A stretch of 5,019 nucleotides of DNA from NCBI GenBank assembly GCA_900551635.1, contig URWQ01000129.1, positions 1-5,019 of the forward strand. The letters run 5' to 3'. Shown piece after piece: positions 4,250-5,019 of this stretch (position 1 is its first letter; every line of letters begins with the position of its first letter). The notes beneath the pieces are model-generated. The model had not been told where the DNA came from. It saw nothing but the letters and a program-made list of their open reading frames with translations, and did no database searches. The DNA comes from an uncultured Collinsella sp. (GTDB lineage: Bacteria > Actinomycetota > Coriobacteriia > Coriobacteriales > Coriobacteriaceae). A program made the translations under genes and the position numbers.

Positions 4250-5019
4250 CTACTCGGTCTGGCAGTAAGGGAATCCGGGGCGGGGGCGAACCCAGGTGTT
4301 CGTCGCCGAATTGTAGTTGGCATTGCCGTTGTTGTTGACGTAGCACACGTTGGACGAGGAGCCACCCATGACGGAACGCAGCCACCAAGGGTACCGACTT
4401 CCGTTGATTCGGTGCGCGGTGTCCCTGAACAGGTCCCACTGGCAGTCAAAGCCGACGCTGTAGCCCTTGGTGCCCCACACCGGGCAGCCGTACACCTCCA
4501 TCTCGGACAGCGAGAACACCTTGCCGATATCCTGCCAGCTCCAGCTGTTGGAGTCGTTGAGCGCGCCGCTGGCGCTGTACCTCTCCTCCAGCAGGACGCG
4601 CTGGGTGAGCAGGTACTTGGTCAGGCCCTCGGGCAGGCACGCCTCGAAGGCCGTCTCCCACGTCTTGAGGTTGCTGCCCAGGTAGGGGCATTTCTGGTCG
4701 GCGGTGCCCTGGTTGGTGTTGGTCGTGTTCCACACCAGGAAGCTGTCGTTGGTCGCGCCGGTCACGGTCTTGGCCACGGACACGGGAGCGGACGCCACGA
4801 ACGCGATGTGGTGGCCCTTGCTCCGGTCGTCGCAGTACAGGTACGGGTCGATGTGGGCCAAAAGGAATCGCACGGACTGCTGGGCGGCGACGGCGGATGC
4901 GCTCACGAGGGGCACGTCCAGGTAGTCGCCCACGCGCAGGCCCGCGAAGTTCGCGGCGGCGATGCGCTTGTGCAGCGCGTCGTACACGTTGCCGCTGCCG
5001 ATCTCTCCCGCCAGGATGG
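4250..5019 (-). CDS. DUF6273-like phage structural protein, likely DGR target (5' end outside window)
   Basis: 255 residues are visible before the stop; the frame is open to the right edge, so the apparent GTG start at 4987 is internal. The visible part opens with ILAGEIGSGNVYDALHKRI, then GLRVGDYLDVPL and IDPYLYCDD...KGHHIAFV, a pattern I associate with gut-phage receptor-binding or surface-exposed structural proteins. The middle holds GSNLKTWETAFEACLPEGL and SLSEMEVYG. The C-terminus has WWLRSVMGGSSS (W211, W212), an Asn-dense stretch (residues 223-240) and VRPRPGFPYCQTE, matching the 'WWLRS ... GVRP' layout of DUF6273, which I take to be a C-type-lectin-like ligand-binding fold. With an RT directly downstream, this is best read as the protein diversified by the RT, probably for host-receptor recognition. 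A non-variable DUF6273 protein beside an unrelated RT is the alternative. Confidence 0.8.
   Translation of the reverse strand, partial: ILAGEIGSGNVYDALHKRIAAANFAGLRVGDYLDVPLVSASAVAAQQSVRFLLAHIDPYLYCDDRSKGHHIAFVASAPVSVAKTVTGATNDSFLVWNTTNTNQGTADQKCPYLGSNLKTWETAFEACLPEGLTKYLLTQRVLLEERYSASGALNDSNSWSWQDIGKVFSLSEMEVYGCPVWGTKGYSVGFDCQWDLFRDTAHRINGSRYPWWLRSVMGGSSSNVCYVNNNGNANYNSATNTWVRPRPGFPYCQTE
4262..4387 (-). other. Candidate DGR variable region (VR)
   Basis: The last ~42 codons of the target from WWLRS to the C-terminus. Residues 223-240 (4351-4298) contain eight Asn in 18 positions, encoded by six AAC and two AAT codons, against ten Asn in the other ~237 visible residues. DGRs mutate adenines copied from a template repeat, and templates are rich in AAC/AAY codons at positions that vary. 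The borders are estimated from DGR convention, because no template copy is in the window to align. Confidence 0.55.
4275..4288 (-). promoter_or_regulatory. GC-only tract at the 3' end of the candidate VR (IMH-like)
   Basis: CGCCCCCGCCCCGG is 14 nt of only G and C, directly after the Asn-rich part and 23 nt before the stop codon. In the Bordetella phage DGR the initiation of mutagenic homing (IMH) site starts with a 14-bp GC-only segment at the 3' end of the VR. The likeness is in position and length; high local GC makes chance plausible. Confidence 0.4.

Noticed and set aside
4054..4449. Minus-strand frame of 131 codons across the target end and spacer
   Set aside because: Overlaps the target in another frame, with Thr/Arg/Pro-rich composition and no recognisable motif or supported start.
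1..5019. CRISPR array, tRNA, attachment site or insertion sequence ends
   Set aside because: No regularly spaced repeats, cloverleaf, transposase or terminal inverted repeats were seen on either strand.

Overview
All convincing genes lie on the minus strand, so the biology reads right to left. The window is a high-GC phage or prophage segment: the end of a tail/receptor-binding region, a reverse transcriptase (RT) cassette, then small tail-associated genes and a lysis cassette. Base composition, GC-rich codon use, a GH25 endolysin ending in Cpl-7-type repeats and XkdX-like/DUF6273-like proteins fit a phage of a high-GC Gram-positive bacterium. A gut Coriobacteriia/Eggerthellaceae host is my best guess, but it is inference only.

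Layout in transcription order. (1) 5019-4250: the 3' part of a phage structural gene (5' end outside the window). Its C-terminus has the WWLRS...VRPRP layout of DUF6273-like proteins, which are often variable proteins of diversity-generating retroelements (DGRs). The last 45 codons contain a cluster of AAC/AAT codons and end in a 14-nt GC-only tract, as expected for a DGR variable region. (2) 4249-4067: a 183-nt spacer with no convincing gene but several GC-rich hairpins. (3) 4057-2879: a DGR-type RT with YMDD, ending in a run of nine G that may shift its last codons. A rho-independent terminator follows at 2816-2786. (4) 2708-1: a tightly packed operon coding for a small tail-region protein, an XkdX-like protein, a membrane-anchored coiled-coil protein, a three-helix putative holin, a signal-anchored C39-type cysteine peptidase split by a frameshift, and a GH25 muramidase running off the left edge.

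The main point of interest is the RT/target pair. It looks like a DGR that would diversify a receptor-binding protein, placed between the tail and lysis modules. I could not find the template repeat (TR) anywhere in the window, although both the target and the RT are here. The TR must lie upstream of position 5019 or elsewhere, or the system is unusual. Two further oddities are homopolymer-associated frame breaks: T4 in the C39 peptidase and G9 at the end of the RT. Each could be sequencing error, decay, recoding or phase variation.
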